A DNA stretch of 16,854 bases from Candidatus Methylomirabilota bacterium (GCA_023249165.1 JAHFDE010000033.1:1-16854); one strand, 5' to 3'; shown: positions 1 to 7,578, counted from the first letter of the stretch. The notes: generated from the sequence alone by a model not told the origin. Numbers and translations are program-made.

Positions 1-50
1 TTAATGTAAAACGTATAAAGTAGAGGTTTATGTATATAACCTGCACAAAA

Positions 51-209
51 TGACACCCGGAGTGGGGGAAGATGTCTTTGGGCCGGTGCGGTCTGACTTT
101 GGGGTTGCCGGCAAGTACGCTCAAGTGGTACAAAAGAAAAAACGTTCCGGAGCGGCCATCCGTGCGGCGGGTTCGGGGCCTGCCAGGCCTAGCATCGACG
201 TCAGCGTGA
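51..209 (+). pseudogene. possible remnant of a transposase/integrase helix-turn-helix region
   Basis: A short frame is open from the stop at 51-53 to a stop at 207-209, with an ATG at 72 preceded by a GGGGGA stretch. The peptide (45 residues from the ATG) contains the string LGLPASTLKWYKRK followed by an Arg/Pro-rich stretch. This pattern resembles the 'LG(V/L)xxSTxYxxxKR' region seen near the N-terminus of IS3-type DDE transposases. No DDE catalytic core follows, so at most it is a scrap of an element; it could equally be a chance small frame or a real small peptide. The resemblance is by eye only. The stop codon overlaps the ribosome binding site of the next gene. Confidence 0.2.
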
Positions 210-216
210 GGGTTGT

Positions 217-912
217 ATGCCACCGAAATGGGGCGCCAGGACATCGAGTGGAGTGACAGCCCGGGAGCTCGCGCTACGGATGTATGAACGACGGCTGCCG
301 CTTGGACTTGGGGCGTTGGCGGTGTTGTCCGCAGCGCTGGGATGGTGGGGGTATCACACCTGGAGGACGAGTCAGGAAGAGGCTGCTCAGGTGCTTATGA
401 CGAAGGCGCTTAGCGGTCTGGAAGAGTTGTCCAAGGGAGCGGAGGGAGCGAAAGCTTCAGAGACGCGGAACGGGCGGCTGGAGGAAGCGCAAGCGGTACT
501 TTTGCAGATCCGGAAGGAGTACTCTTCGTCGAAGGCGGCGGAGCAGGCGTTGCTCCAGTTGGGCAACATCTTTTATCAGAAAGCGGACCACCAAAAGGCG
601 CTGCAGGCGTATCAGGAGTATCTCGAGCAGTATCCTGGGGGATCGTGGGTGATCCTGGCCGGCGTCGGAAAGGGGTACACGCTAGAGGGTCAGGGACGGT
701 ATGAAGATGCCGCTGCCATCTTTCGAACACTGGGAGAACGGTACAAGGATTCCAGTCTCAGCATTGAAGCGCTCCTGGGGCTCGCCCGCTCGCTGAGTCA
801 CCTTGATCGCCGGTCCGAGGCGGTGGAAGTCTATCGTCGTATCGCGGAAGAATACGCCGGGACTTCGTGGGGACGCCGGGCCGAGGAGTTGGTGGCGGGA
901 GATGAAAGGTAG
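217..912 (+). CDS. membrane-anchored tetratricopeptide-repeat protein (YfgM/BamD-like style)
   Basis: 231 residues. A short basic N-terminus (to about residue 27) is followed by one hydrophobic segment at about 28-48, then a helical region with TPR-like repeats at about 87-139, 145-177 and 185-215 (for example ALLQLGNIFY..ALQAYQEYLEQYP). This predicts a single-pass inner-membrane protein with the TPR part on the outer side, acting as a protein-protein scaffold. Such proteins often assist envelope assembly or secretion, but the partner cannot be deduced here. The ATG at 217 was chosen because GAGGG (208-212) precedes it at good spacing. It is the only convincing plus-strand gene in the window, convergent with the neighbouring gene block and flanked by palindromic AT-rich DNA. 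The TPR identity is firm; the function is unassigned. Confidence 0.8.
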   Translation: MPPKWGARTSSGVTARELALRMYERRLPLGLGALAVLSAALGWWGYHTWRTSQEEAAQVLMTKALSGLEELSKGAEGAKASETRNGRLEEAQAVLLQIRKEYSSSKAAEQALLQLGNIFYQKADHQKALQAYQEYLEQYPGGSWVILAGVGKGYTLEGQGRYEDAAAIFRTLGERYKDSSLSIEALLGLARSLSHLDRRSEAVEVYRRIAEEYAGTSWGRRAEELVAGDER

Positions 913-918
913 CTTAGG

Positions 919-967
919 TTACGTCGCATAAGGAGTATTATGTAAACTGCTCACGCAATTTACATAA
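919..967. repeat. AT-rich inverted repeat with TTATGTAAA arms
   Basis: Perfect 9-bp arms TTATGTAAA (938-946) and TTTACATAA (959-967) face each other. Inside them a second 3-bp pair (TGC 948-950 / GCA 955-957) gives a 30-bp dyad with only the 947/958 pair mismatched around a TCAC centre. A related word, TTACGTCGCATAA, lies at 919-931. TTATGTA also occurs at 28-34, before the TPR gene. There is no T-tract after it, so it is not an intrinsic terminator. It could be an operator for a dimeric regulator, or a core/arm site for a tyrosine recombinase left by a mobile element. The structure is seen directly; the role is inference. Confidence 0.6.
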
Positions 968-1005
968 CACTGACGCTAACAGAAGGCCTCGAAAAACCTA
1001 GAAAA

Positions 1006-1033
1006 CCCCTCCCCTACACCCCTATTGGGCCCC
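1006..1033 (-). other. potential G-quadruplex motif (four G4 runs on the minus strand)
   Basis: The plus strand has CCCC runs at 1006-1009, 1011-1014, 1019-1022 and 1030-1033, separated by 1, 4 and 7 bases. Read on the minus strand these are four GGGG runs with loops of 7, 4 and 1, which fits the standard G3+N1-7 rule with four tetrads. It lies immediately beyond the U-tract of the terminator of the DUF151 gene, so only read-through transcripts would contain it. The motif is plain in the sequence; folding in the cell is not shown. Confidence 0.55.
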
Positions 1034-1035
1034 TG

Positions 1036-1064
1036 AAAAAACAAGGACCGCGGATGGCGCGGCC
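1036..1064 (-). terminator. intrinsic terminator of the long minus-strand gene train
   Basis: On the minus strand, GGCCGCG (1064-1058) pairs with CGCGG(T)CC (1052-1045, one bulged base) around a 5-base loop. A TTGTTTTTT tract (1044-1036) follows. It sits 28 bp past the stop of the DUF151 gene and closes the gene block that runs leftward. Confidence 0.7.
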
Positions 1065-1091
1065 GTCACAGCGGTATAGTTTGCTAAGGAC

Positions 1092-1577
1092 CTACATCTT
1101 GTACTTGCCAAAATCCTCGGGCTTGAGATTCTCCAGCCACTCTTTCCAGCGATCCGTCTCTTCCTTTTCGTCGGCGATGTCCATGCTCTTGGCCTTGCTC
1201 ACCACCTTCTCCGTCACGAAAATCGGCGCATTCACTCTCAGGGCTAATGCGATGGCATCCGAAGGTCGGGCGTCGATACTCACCATATTCCCGTTATAGT
1301 TGACTTCGATAACGGCGAAGAAGGTGTTGTCCTTGAGGTCATTGACCACGATCTGCTGCACGGTGGCTCCCAGCCCGTCGAGAATGTTCTTGATCAAGTC
1401 ATGGGTCATGGGCCGCGGCGTGGCGATCTTCTCGAGCTCGAGGGCAATAGCGTTTGCCTCAAAGATCCCGACCCAGATGGGGAGGGCCCGTTTCTCCTCC
1501 ACGTCCTTGAGAATGATGATGGGCATATTGGTGATCGGATCAAGGGCGATCCCCCGGACGGTCATCCGGATCAGCAT
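1092..1577 (-). CDS. bifunctional nuclease family protein (DUF151/BFN domain)
   Basis: 161 residues, essentially one BFN (DUF151) domain covering about residues 3-135. It is recognised from the opening pattern VRGIALDPITNMPIIILKD, the central LPIWVGIFEANAIALELE, and the late RPSDAIALALRVNAPIFV. A charged C-terminal tail (KEETDRWKEWLENLKPEDFG) follows. Members of this family from plants and mycobacteria have been reported to have RNase/DNase activity; for bacterial copies like this one the role is largely unproven. The start has a strong purine-rich SD (GAGGAGAAGAGG) directly upstream. It follows the HIT gene by 18 bp and is last in the transcription unit, just before the intrinsic terminator. 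Confidence 0.87.
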   Translation of the reverse strand: MLIRMTVRGIALDPITNMPIIILKDVEEKRALPIWVGIFEANAIALELEKIATPRPMTHDLIKNILDGLGATVQQIVVNDLKDNTFFAVIEVNYNGNMVSIDARPSDAIALALRVNAPIFVTEKVVSKAKSMDIADEKEETDRWKEWLENLKPEDFGKYKM

Positions 1578-1595
1578 TCCTCTTCTCCTCTTTCC

Positions 1596-2081
1596 TCAGG
1601 GTGCCCCATAGTAGGGCAGGAGCTTGGCATACGTCTCCTCCACGTGCTCCGGAATCACCTTGGTTTCGCCCAGGACCGGCATGAAGTTCGTGTCCCCGTT
1701 CCAGCGGGGAACCACATGCATATGCAGATGGTCATCGATCCCCGCCCCCGCCACCTTTCCCACGTTTATCCCGATGTTGAACCCCTCGGCGTGGAAGACA
1801 TCTCGGAGAATGCGCTCGCTCTTTGATGCCCAACCAAGCATCTCCCCCCTTTCCTCGACCGAAAGCTTCTCCAGGGACTCGAGATGGCGGTACGGAGCGA
1901 TCATCAGGTGACCACAGTTGTACGGGTAAATGTTCATGAGGACGTATGTGAAGGACCCCCTGGCCAGAATCAGATTCCTGGTGTCTTCCTTGCCGTTCGC
2001 CTTCTCACAGAGGATACATCCGTCGGACCTCGGTCCCACGATGTACTGCATCCTCCACGGTGCCCATAACGTAACTCTCAT
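1596..2081 (-). CDS. HIT (histidine triad) family nucleotide hydrolase/phosphorylase
   Basis: 161 residues. The histidine triad is H118-L-H120-M-H122-V-V, within DDHLHMHVVPRW; the central-to-last His of this motif forms the nucleotidyl intermediate in the family. Near the N-terminus are WAPWRMQYI and the C22-x2-C25 pair, a signature of the Ap4A phosphorylase/Fhit-like branch that binds zinc. Likely substrates are dinucleoside polyphosphates or AMP conjugates, in the cytoplasm. Length is normal for the branch. It lies 24 bp after the cyclase stop and 18 bp before the DUF151 gene, so it is probably co-transcribed with both. The SD before the ATG is weak (AAGGCGG, rather distant). The family is certain; the exact substrate is not. 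Confidence 0.9.
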   Translation of the reverse strand: MRVTLWAPWRMQYIVGPRSDGCILCEKANGKEDTRNLILARGSFTYVLMNIYPYNCGHLMIAPYRHLESLEKLSVEERGEMLGWASKSERILRDVFHAEGFNIGINVGKVAGAGIDDHLHMHVVPRWNGDTNFMPVLGETKVIPEHVEETYAKLLPYYGAP

Positions 2082-2105
2082 CGTACCATCCGCCTTCGCG
2101 GACCG

Positions 2106-3905
2106 TCAAGCGGTGATCACCCGGTAGATAGGTTGCGCCCGCCCGACACCCTTCAACTTAGCATCCCCCACATACTCGATCAAGATCTTTTTTTGGAGTT
2201 CCGCGTCGAAGTACGTATATCGGGTGCCGCTCTTCCCTTCCTCCACCTGCCATGGGACACTCCGCCGAAGCACCTCCACATGTTCTTGAGTCGCTGCAAT
2301 TCCCCAGTTGTACAGGATCCCTTCCCGATCGATCCAGACGTCTTGATCCGCATCTCCGCGCTGGGGTGTGGTCTCGTCCTCCAGTTCCCAGGGGCGGCTC
2401 CCAGAGCCGGTGACACGGCTGGCGATATTGACATGGCGGCCAATGACCGTGGTATCGACCGATTTTTCGTCGCGGATGAAACGGCTGATCTGGGCACGAC
2501 CCGTATGAAGGCTGATTCCCATGCGGTAAGACATCCTTCCCTGCGCCTGGAGGTCCTTGACCACCCCTTGGATGGCAATCGCGGTTCGGAGGGCGTTCAT
2601 TTCGTCCTCAGGGGTGGCCTGGGCGGTGCCGAAAGTGATCATCACCCCATCACCGGTGAATTTGTCAATTTGCCCCTTGAACCGCCTGACGATGCCGGCC
2701 ACCGGGTCGAAGACAGGATACAGGGAGTGCGAAAGCTCCACCTCAGAGATCCCACCCTCCGAGGCCGCGGTGAAACCCCGAAGGTCCGCAAAGAGGATCG
2801 TCACCTTTCGCGCACTCTGGACGATCTCGGTGGCTTCGGAAAACTGAAACAGCCGCCCCTCGGCGAAGTACTTCTTGAGATCGATTTCGACGAACCCCGC
2901 AGGAATCAGGGCGATCTCACTCCGGAGCCGGTGGATAACTTCAGAGCGCCGCACCGCCTGGACGAAATCGAGGTAATCCCGGAAGAGATGCTGCCATCCG
3001 CCACGGCGGTCCCGAGCCGCCTTGAGGGTGGATGAGGCGGTGAGCCGCCCGTGGGTCTCGTCGTAGTCCGTAAGGAGATACGTCACGATGGTCGGGTGAA
3101 ACATCATCTTGACTCGGGCTGCCTCCTGATCATATACGGACGGGTCCAGGGTCGGCAGATGGGCCTTCACCAGATCAAGTAGCGGGTACTCTTGCCTGAT
3201 GACCCCCTGGCGAATCCGGTCACGCAGGATATTCGCCAGCTCTCTGAACTCCTCCCCGCTGAGACGGAACCGCCGGTTTTGCGGGATCAGCACCCCTTCG
3301 AGGTTCACGCGAGGCATGTCTAACTCGGTGAGGGGGAGTTGATCTTCGAAAAGGCTTTCCGTCAGGCGGTGGTTGAACGGGATCCCGAGGTTGTACTCCA
3401 GGGTTTGAGCGGCGCTGCTGGAGAAATGGTGCCAGGTTGATCGCTGGAGGAGACGGTAGAAACCGCGTACCAGCGGGTGCATCTGGTACTTGAGATACGC
3501 CGGGATCCCTTCCCGGTTGAAGTACTCGTGGACAGTGGCCGCGACCTCCTTGGAATGGGCCAGCCAGAAGAGGTTCAGGAGTCCAGAGCGCCGCTCGTTT
3601 TCGATGATATTCTTGGTGATCTGGAGCAGGAGTTGGAAATACGCCCACTCGGTCTGTTGAGACTCCCGGGGCTCTCCGACGCTCTCGGTCAGGGAACGGG
3701 AGATCGTTCCCAGGAAGTTCAGGAACGCGGGTTGAAGACCGGGGTGGAGCTGGACGAGGAAGGCGGGTTGGTCTCCCGTAGCCTCGGGACCTTCCGGCAG
3801 TATAGGGACCGGAACCCCGAAGAGTTCCTGGACCTCTTCGGCCCTTCCCTCGATAAAGCGAGGCAGCTGAACATCTTTTTTCCCGGGGCGCCTCACGTTG
3901 CCCAT
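2106..3905 (-). CDS. class III adenylate/guanylate cyclase with an unrecognised N-terminal half
   Basis: 599 residues without an obvious membrane segment. The cyclase domain spans about 365-599. It has metal-binding D374 (LFADLRGFT) and D419 (DKFTGDGV), the purine-selecting positions K415 and D484 (DTTVIG), and transition-state N493 and R497 (VNIASR). The ending, KLKGVGRAQPIYRV, is typical. All residues needed for ATP cyclisation are present, so it should make cAMP. Between R497 and the end there is an insert of about 70 residues beyond the usual length. Residues 1-360 are mostly helical, contain no domain I recognise, and may be the sensor or regulatory part. It follows the IHF-type gene by 57 bp. 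No SD is visible at the ATG, so translation may be weak or the start may differ. The cyclase call is firm; the signal is unknown. Confidence 0.9.
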   Translation of the reverse strand: MGNVRRPGKKDVQLPRFIEGRAEEVQELFGVPVPILPEGPEATGDQPAFLVQLHPGLQPAFLNFLGTISRSLTESVGEPRESQQTEWAYFQLLLQITKNIIENERRSGLLNLFWLAHSKEVAATVHEYFNREGIPAYLKYQMHPLVRGFYRLLQRSTWHHFSSSAAQTLEYNLGIPFNHRLTESLFEDQLPLTELDMPRVNLEGVLIPQNRRFRLSGEEFRELANILRDRIRQGVIRQEYPLLDLVKAHLPTLDPSVYDQEAARVKMMFHPTIVTYLLTDYDETHGRLTASSTLKAARDRRGGWQHLFRDYLDFVQAVRRSEVIHRLRSEIALIPAGFVEIDLKKYFAEGRLFQFSEATEIVQSARKVTILFADLRGFTAASEGGISEVELSHSLYPVFDPVAGIVRRFKGQIDKFTGDGVMITFGTAQATPEDEMNALRTAIAIQGVVKDLQAQGRMSYRMGISLHTGRAQISRFIRDEKSVDTTVIGRHVNIASRVTGSGSRPWELEDETTPQRGDADQDVWIDREGILYNWGIAATQEHVEVLRRSVPWQVEEGKSGTRYTYFDAELQKKILIEYVGDAKLKGVGRAQPIYRVITA

Positions 3906-3962
3906 GAACTGACGGCCGACCAGACAGGTCTGAACGGAAGGGCCTTCCTACGCAAAGAGGGA

Positions 3963-4244
3963 TTACCTGTCGATGAGGGCCTTCAGCTCCTTTCCCGGCT
4001 TGAAGTAGGGAACCTTTTTGGGGGGGACATTGACTGTCGCACCACTCTGGGGATTCCGACCCTGGCGGCCCCCGCGGCGGCGGACCCGAAAGCTCCCGAA
4101 GCCCCGAAGTTCAACCTTGCCATCCTGGTTCGATGCCAGCGCCTTCGCGATGCCTTCGAAGATAGTATCAATGACGACCTCGGTCTCCTTTTTGGTCAGA
4201 TTGACCGTCGCAGCAATCTTCTCCACCAAGTCTGCTTTGGTCAT
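3963..4244 (-). CDS. ihfB: DNA-bending protein, HU/IHF family (IHF beta-like)
   Basis: 93 residues, the standard length. The MTKADLVEKI start, the central RGFGSFRVRRR and the arm RNPQSGATVNVPPKKVPYFKPGKELK are diagnostic. P65 in the RNPQSG tip is the residue that intercalates and kinks DNA. The frame is open further upstream, but ATG 4244 is preceded by a good GGAGGGGAG SD and gives the normal N-terminus, so the longer version is rejected. The protein acts on the nucleoid, in recombination and in sigma54-type promoter bending. The position downstream of rpsA and the residues favour IHF beta over HU, but no alpha subunit is in the window, so it might act as a homodimer. It follows sppA by 26 bp. 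Confidence 0.88.
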   Translation of the reverse strand: MTKADLVEKIAATVNLTKKETEVVIDTIFEGIAKALASNQDGKVELRGFGSFRVRRRGGRQGRNPQSGATVNVPPKKVPYFKPGKELKALIDR

Positions 4245-4270
4245 CGCTCCCCTCCGCTCTCCACCGGGTT

Positions 4271-5173
4271 TCACCACTTCCACAGGTAATCGACCGAATA
4301 CTGCCCTCCCTCCCCGCCCAGAAGCTTCTGCGGCCACGCTGTGGCAGTATTTCCAAGTAAAAGCCGGAGGAGGGAGAATTCACGCGGCTTCACTTGCACG
4401 ATCCGTGGCTTGCCCGGGATGCCGCCCATTCTTGCTGCGGTGTCGATGGCGTCCTCCAGGTTCCCGAGCTGATCCACCAGACCCATCTCCAGGGCCTGGC
4501 GGCCGGTCAGGATCCGACCGTCGGCGACCTGCTCGACCTGCTGTCGCGAGAGCTGGCGCCCTTCGACCACCGCCTGGATGAATTGATCGTGGATGTCATC
4601 GATCAGCCGCTGGAGCAACTGTTGCTCTTCGCGAGACATGTCTCGCGTTGTCGACGCCATATCCTTGTACGGCCCGCTCTTGATCACCACCGATCGAATC
4701 CCCACCTTCTGCAGCAGGTCCGAGACGTTGGGGATATGGATGATGACCCCGATGCTTCCCGTGATGCTTCCGGGATTGGCCACGATCTTGTCCGCCGCCG
4801 CAGCGATATAGTAGCCTCCCGATGCCCCCACAGTCGAGAGAGAGGCGACCACTGGCTTGGAATGGACCTGGCGGATCTTCTTGATCTCCTGATAGATCTC
4901 CTGCGAGGCCGCGACGCCTCCTCCCGGGCTGTTGATGCGGATGACGAAGGCCTGAACCGTCCGATTCTCCATATGATGCCGGATCTGCTCGATGATCCCC
5001 TCCGGTTCGGAGATAATGCCATCGACTTCCAGCAGGGCGACCTTGGGGCCCCCGAATTGTTCCCAGTTGCCCAGCAAGAACGCTGCCGCGAAGATCAGGA
5101 GGAAGAAGACGAGTCCAATCCCACCCGTGACGATCACGGCGCGGACAAAGGGACGCTTCCACCCCGCACGCAT
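4271..5173 (-). CDS. sppA: signal peptide peptidase SppA (short, single-domain form)
   Basis: 300 residues: N-terminal membrane anchor at about 10-34, then one S49 peptidase domain. Nucleophile S118 lies in VGAS118GGYYIA and the general base K170 in SGPYK170DM, the Ser-Lys dyad of SppA. The oxyanion region NSPGGGV is at 81-87. It cleaves leftover signal peptides in or at the inner membrane. The length matches the Bacillus-type half-size enzyme, which oligomerises, not the tandem 67-kDa E. coli form. The ATG lies 3 bp after the rpsA stop, with its SD (AGGGGAG) inside the rpsA end, implying coupled translation. A perfect 18-bp palindrome (4630-4647) is embedded in the coding sequence. Confidence 0.93.
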   Translation of the reverse strand: MRAGWKRPFVRAVIVTGGIGLVFFLLIFAAAFLLGNWEQFGGPKVALLEVDGIISEPEGIIEQIRHHMENRTVQAFVIRINSPGGGVAASQEIYQEIKKIRQVHSKPVVASLSTVGASGGYYIAAAADKIVANPGSITGSIGVIIHIPNVSDLLQKVGIRSVVIKSGPYKDMASTTRDMSREEQQLLQRLIDDIHDQFIQAVVEGRQLSRQQVEQVADGRILTGRQALEMGLVDQLGNLEDAIDTAARMGGIPGKPRIVQVKPREFSLLRLLLGNTATAWPQKLLGGEGGQYSVDYLWKW

Positions 5174-5176
5174 GGG

Positions 5177-6853
5177 CTACTCCCCTTTCGCCTGTTCCCG
5201 AGCGGCCTCCTGGTAAGCCCGGAGACTCAGTCCCAGTTTGCGATCATCCGTGTCCAGCTTGATGATTTTCAATGTCAATTCCTCACCGACCTTGATCACG
5301 TCCTCCGGTCGGTTCACGCGTCCCTCGGACAGCTCGGAGACGTGGAGCAGCCCCTCGATGCCGTCGGGAAGCTCAACGAAGGCCCCGAAATCGGTAATCC
5401 GAACCACCTTTCCCGTGACATCCATGCCGACCCGGTATCGCTCCGGGACAATGGTCTTCCAGGGATCGGGATGGGTTTGCTTGAGCCCCAGAGAGATGCG
5501 GCGGGCCGCCTTGTCCACATGGAGCACGATGGCCTCAACGTGGTCCCCCTTTTTCAAAATATCTGAGGGATGCTTGACCCGCTTGGTCCATGATATGTCC
5601 GAGACGTGGATGAGCCCGTCGATCCCATCTTCCAGTTCAACGAAGGCGCCGAAGTCGACGAGGTTTCGGACCTTTCCCTCCACGCGGGTTCCTACGGGAT
5701 ACCGTTGTTCCAAGGCGTCCCACGGATTGGGTTCCGCCTGCTTCATCCCGAGGGAGATGCGCCGAGCCGACTGATCGATATCGAGGACGACAACCTCGAC
5801 CACATCGCCCACGGTCACCACCTTCGACGGGTGCTTGACCCGCTGGGTCCAGGACATCTCCGAGATGTGGACGAGGCCTTCTGTCCCCGGCTCGAGTTCG
5901 ACGAATGCCCCGTAATCGGTGATCGAGACCACCTTTCCCTTGACCTTCGTCCCTGGCGGAAATCTCTGGGTGACGCTTTCCCAGGGGTCCGGGAGACGCT
6001 GTTTATATCCGAGCGAGACCCGTTCCGTCTGGCGGTCGAACTTGAGGACCACGACCTCGACCTCGCCCCCCACCGCAAAAAGCTCCGAGGGGTGTCCGAT
6101 CCGCCCCCACGACATGTCGGTGATGTGTAATAGGCCGTCGAGCCCGCCGAGATCGATGAAGGCTCCGTATTCGGTGATGTTCTTGACCTTCCCCCTGAGG
6201 ACCTTCCCTTCTGCCAGCGTGGCGAGGGTCTTCTCCTTGAGTCCCTTGCGCTCCTCTTCCAACAGCTCTCTCCGGGAGAGGACGATGTTGCCCCGTCGCT
6301 GGTTCAGCTTGATGATCTTCATCGGGAACGTCTTGCCGATCACGCGGTCGAGGTCCCGGACGGGCCGCAGGTCGACCTGGGAGCCGGGGAGAAATGCCCG
6401 GACCCCGATGTCCACGATGAGCCCCCCTTTCGTCTTCCCGACAATGGTCCCCTGGACGACCCCACCTTTTTCATGGACCTTGCTGATCTCATCCCACACC
6501 TTGATCTTCTCTGCCTTTTCTCGGCTCAGGACAACGAGCCCCTCGCTGTCCTCCTTGGATTCGAGGTACACATCCACGACATCCCCTACGTGGATCGTCA
6601 GTTGGCCCTGGGGGTTCAGGAACTCCCTGGCGGGGACGCTGCCCTCGGACTTGTACCCGATGTCAATCATGACCGAATCGGCTCCGACCTCGACGACCTT
6701 TCCCTTCACGATCTCTCCTTCGAGGATGTCCTTGAAGGTCTGGTCGTAGATCTCCTGCATGGTGAGGGTCGGTTGTCGCCCCTCCGTATCTTTGGCCGAG
6801 GTCCGATCCCCTGACCCCTCTCGAGTGTCGCGTCGCCTTCCCTTCATATTCAT
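5177..6853 (-). CDS. rpsA: 30S ribosomal protein S1
   Basis: 558 residues with six S1 RNA-binding domains at about 46-112, 130-196, 215-285, 300-372, 387-459 and 475-546. Domains 3-6 share the pattern GKV..ITDYGAFVEL..G.EGL(V/L)H(I/V)S and are joined by near-identical PNPWDALEQRYPVGT-like linkers. Domains 1-2, the ribosome-docking pair, are more divergent. Six domains is the proteobacterial-type architecture, and this form binds mRNA leaders to start translation. A charged N-terminal extension of about 30 residues precedes domain 1. The ATG at 6853 has an AGGAGG SD at 11 bases; a second ATG two codons on is also possible. It sits between plsC and sppA in the gene train. Confidence 0.95.
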   Translation of the reverse strand: MNMKGRRRDTREGSGDRTSAKDTEGRQPTLTMQEIYDQTFKDILEGEIVKGKVVEVGADSVMIDIGYKSEGSVPAREFLNPQGQLTIHVGDVVDVYLESKEDSEGLVVLSREKAEKIKVWDEISKVHEKGGVVQGTIVGKTKGGLIVDIGVRAFLPGSQVDLRPVRDLDRVIGKTFPMKIIKLNQRRGNIVLSRRELLEEERKGLKEKTLATLAEGKVLRGKVKNITEYGAFIDLGGLDGLLHITDMSWGRIGHPSELFAVGGEVEVVVLKFDRQTERVSLGYKQRLPDPWESVTQRFPPGTKVKGKVVSITDYGAFVELEPGTEGLVHISEMSWTQRVKHPSKVVTVGDVVEVVVLDIDQSARRISLGMKQAEPNPWDALEQRYPVGTRVEGKVRNLVDFGAFVELEDGIDGLIHVSDISWTKRVKHPSDILKKGDHVEAIVLHVDKAARRISLGLKQTHPDPWKTIVPERYRVGMDVTGKVVRITDFGAFVELPDGIEGLLHVSELSEGRVNRPEDVIKVGEELTLKIIKLDTDDRKLGLSLRAYQEAAREQAKGE

Positions 6854-6895
6854 CCTCGGTTGTTCCTCCTGGCGAAGATCTGACGAAGATAGAGT

Positions 6896-7555
6896 TTACG
6901 ATGCCGCAGAATGGGCCCGCACCCTCAGTGCGACAATCTCTTTCATCACCTGCTCACTCAGCTGACGGTAGCTCCACCGCGACTCCTTGCGGTTGGTCTC
7001 CGCCGCCAGCCTGAGCGGCCGACCGAAGTAGACCGTTACGGGGCGCAACCTGGGAATCCGCTTCCCGCGCGGCAGGACGTGGTCGGTGCCCTGCACGTAT
7101 ACGGGGACCACCGGACAGCCGGAGCGTGCCGCCAGAAATCCAATTCCCCCCTCTGCCTCCAGCAGGGCCATCCCATCCCCACGGGTCCCCTCCGGAAACA
7201 TGAGGAGCATTTCTCCCTCCGCGAGAAGCCGCAAACACTGCCTGATCGCCCCGGTGTCCCCTTGGCCCCTGCGCACGGGAAAGGCGTGAAGGCCTCGAAT
7301 GAGCGACCCAAACAGCGGGGACCGGAAGAGTTCTTCCTTGGCGAGGAAGTGGAGCTGCCTCTCCACGAGGGCTACGCCGATGAACAGCGGGTCGACGTAG
7401 CTCACGTGATTGGCAGCCAGGATCACGCCCTCCGTGGGGGGGACCCCCTCCTTCCCCACCACACGGAAATCGAAGAGCGGCATGATCCGGGGGAGGAAAA
7501 TTTGCAGTGCCCGATACCACACGCGGACAGACCTCCTGACACCCCTCAAAGCCAT
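6896..7555 (-). CDS. plsC: 1-acyl-sn-glycerol-3-phosphate acyltransferase (PlsC family)
   Basis: 219 residues. The acyltransferase motif NH50VSYVD55P (H-x4-D catalytic pair), the FPVRRGQGD block (92-100) and FPEGTR (120-125, glycerol-phosphate binding) are all present in order and at normal spacing. It transfers an acyl chain to lysophosphatidic acid at the inner membrane face, giving phosphatidic acid for phospholipid synthesis. It lies 23 bp after cmk and 42 bp before rpsA; a plsC between cmk and rpsA is a known arrangement in several phyla. No clear SD precedes the ATG. Substrate preference within the family cannot be read from sequence. Confidence 0.9.
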   Translation of the reverse strand: MALRGVRRSVRVWYRALQIFLPRIMPLFDFRVVGKEGVPPTEGVILAANHVSYVDPLFIGVALVERQLHFLAKEELFRSPLFGSLIRGLHAFPVRRGQGDTGAIRQCLRLLAEGEMLLMFPEGTRGDGMALLEAEGGIGFLAARSGCPVVPVYVQGTDHVLPRGKRIPRLRPVTVYFGRPLRLAAETNRKESRWSYRQLSEQVMKEIVALRVRAHSAAS

Positions 7556-7578
7556 TCATTTTAACCATCTTGTATCCA

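Noticed and set aside
4245..4337. 31-residue N-terminal extension of the IHF-like protein
   Set aside because: The extension is Gly/Arg-rich, overlaps the sppA end, and the ATG at 4244 has a strong SD and the canonical N-terminus.
5177..6853. Repeated near-identical segments in rpsA as a possible recombination product or DNA repeat array
   Set aside because: They are the normal S1 domain repeats of the ribosomal protein, diverged at the DNA level.
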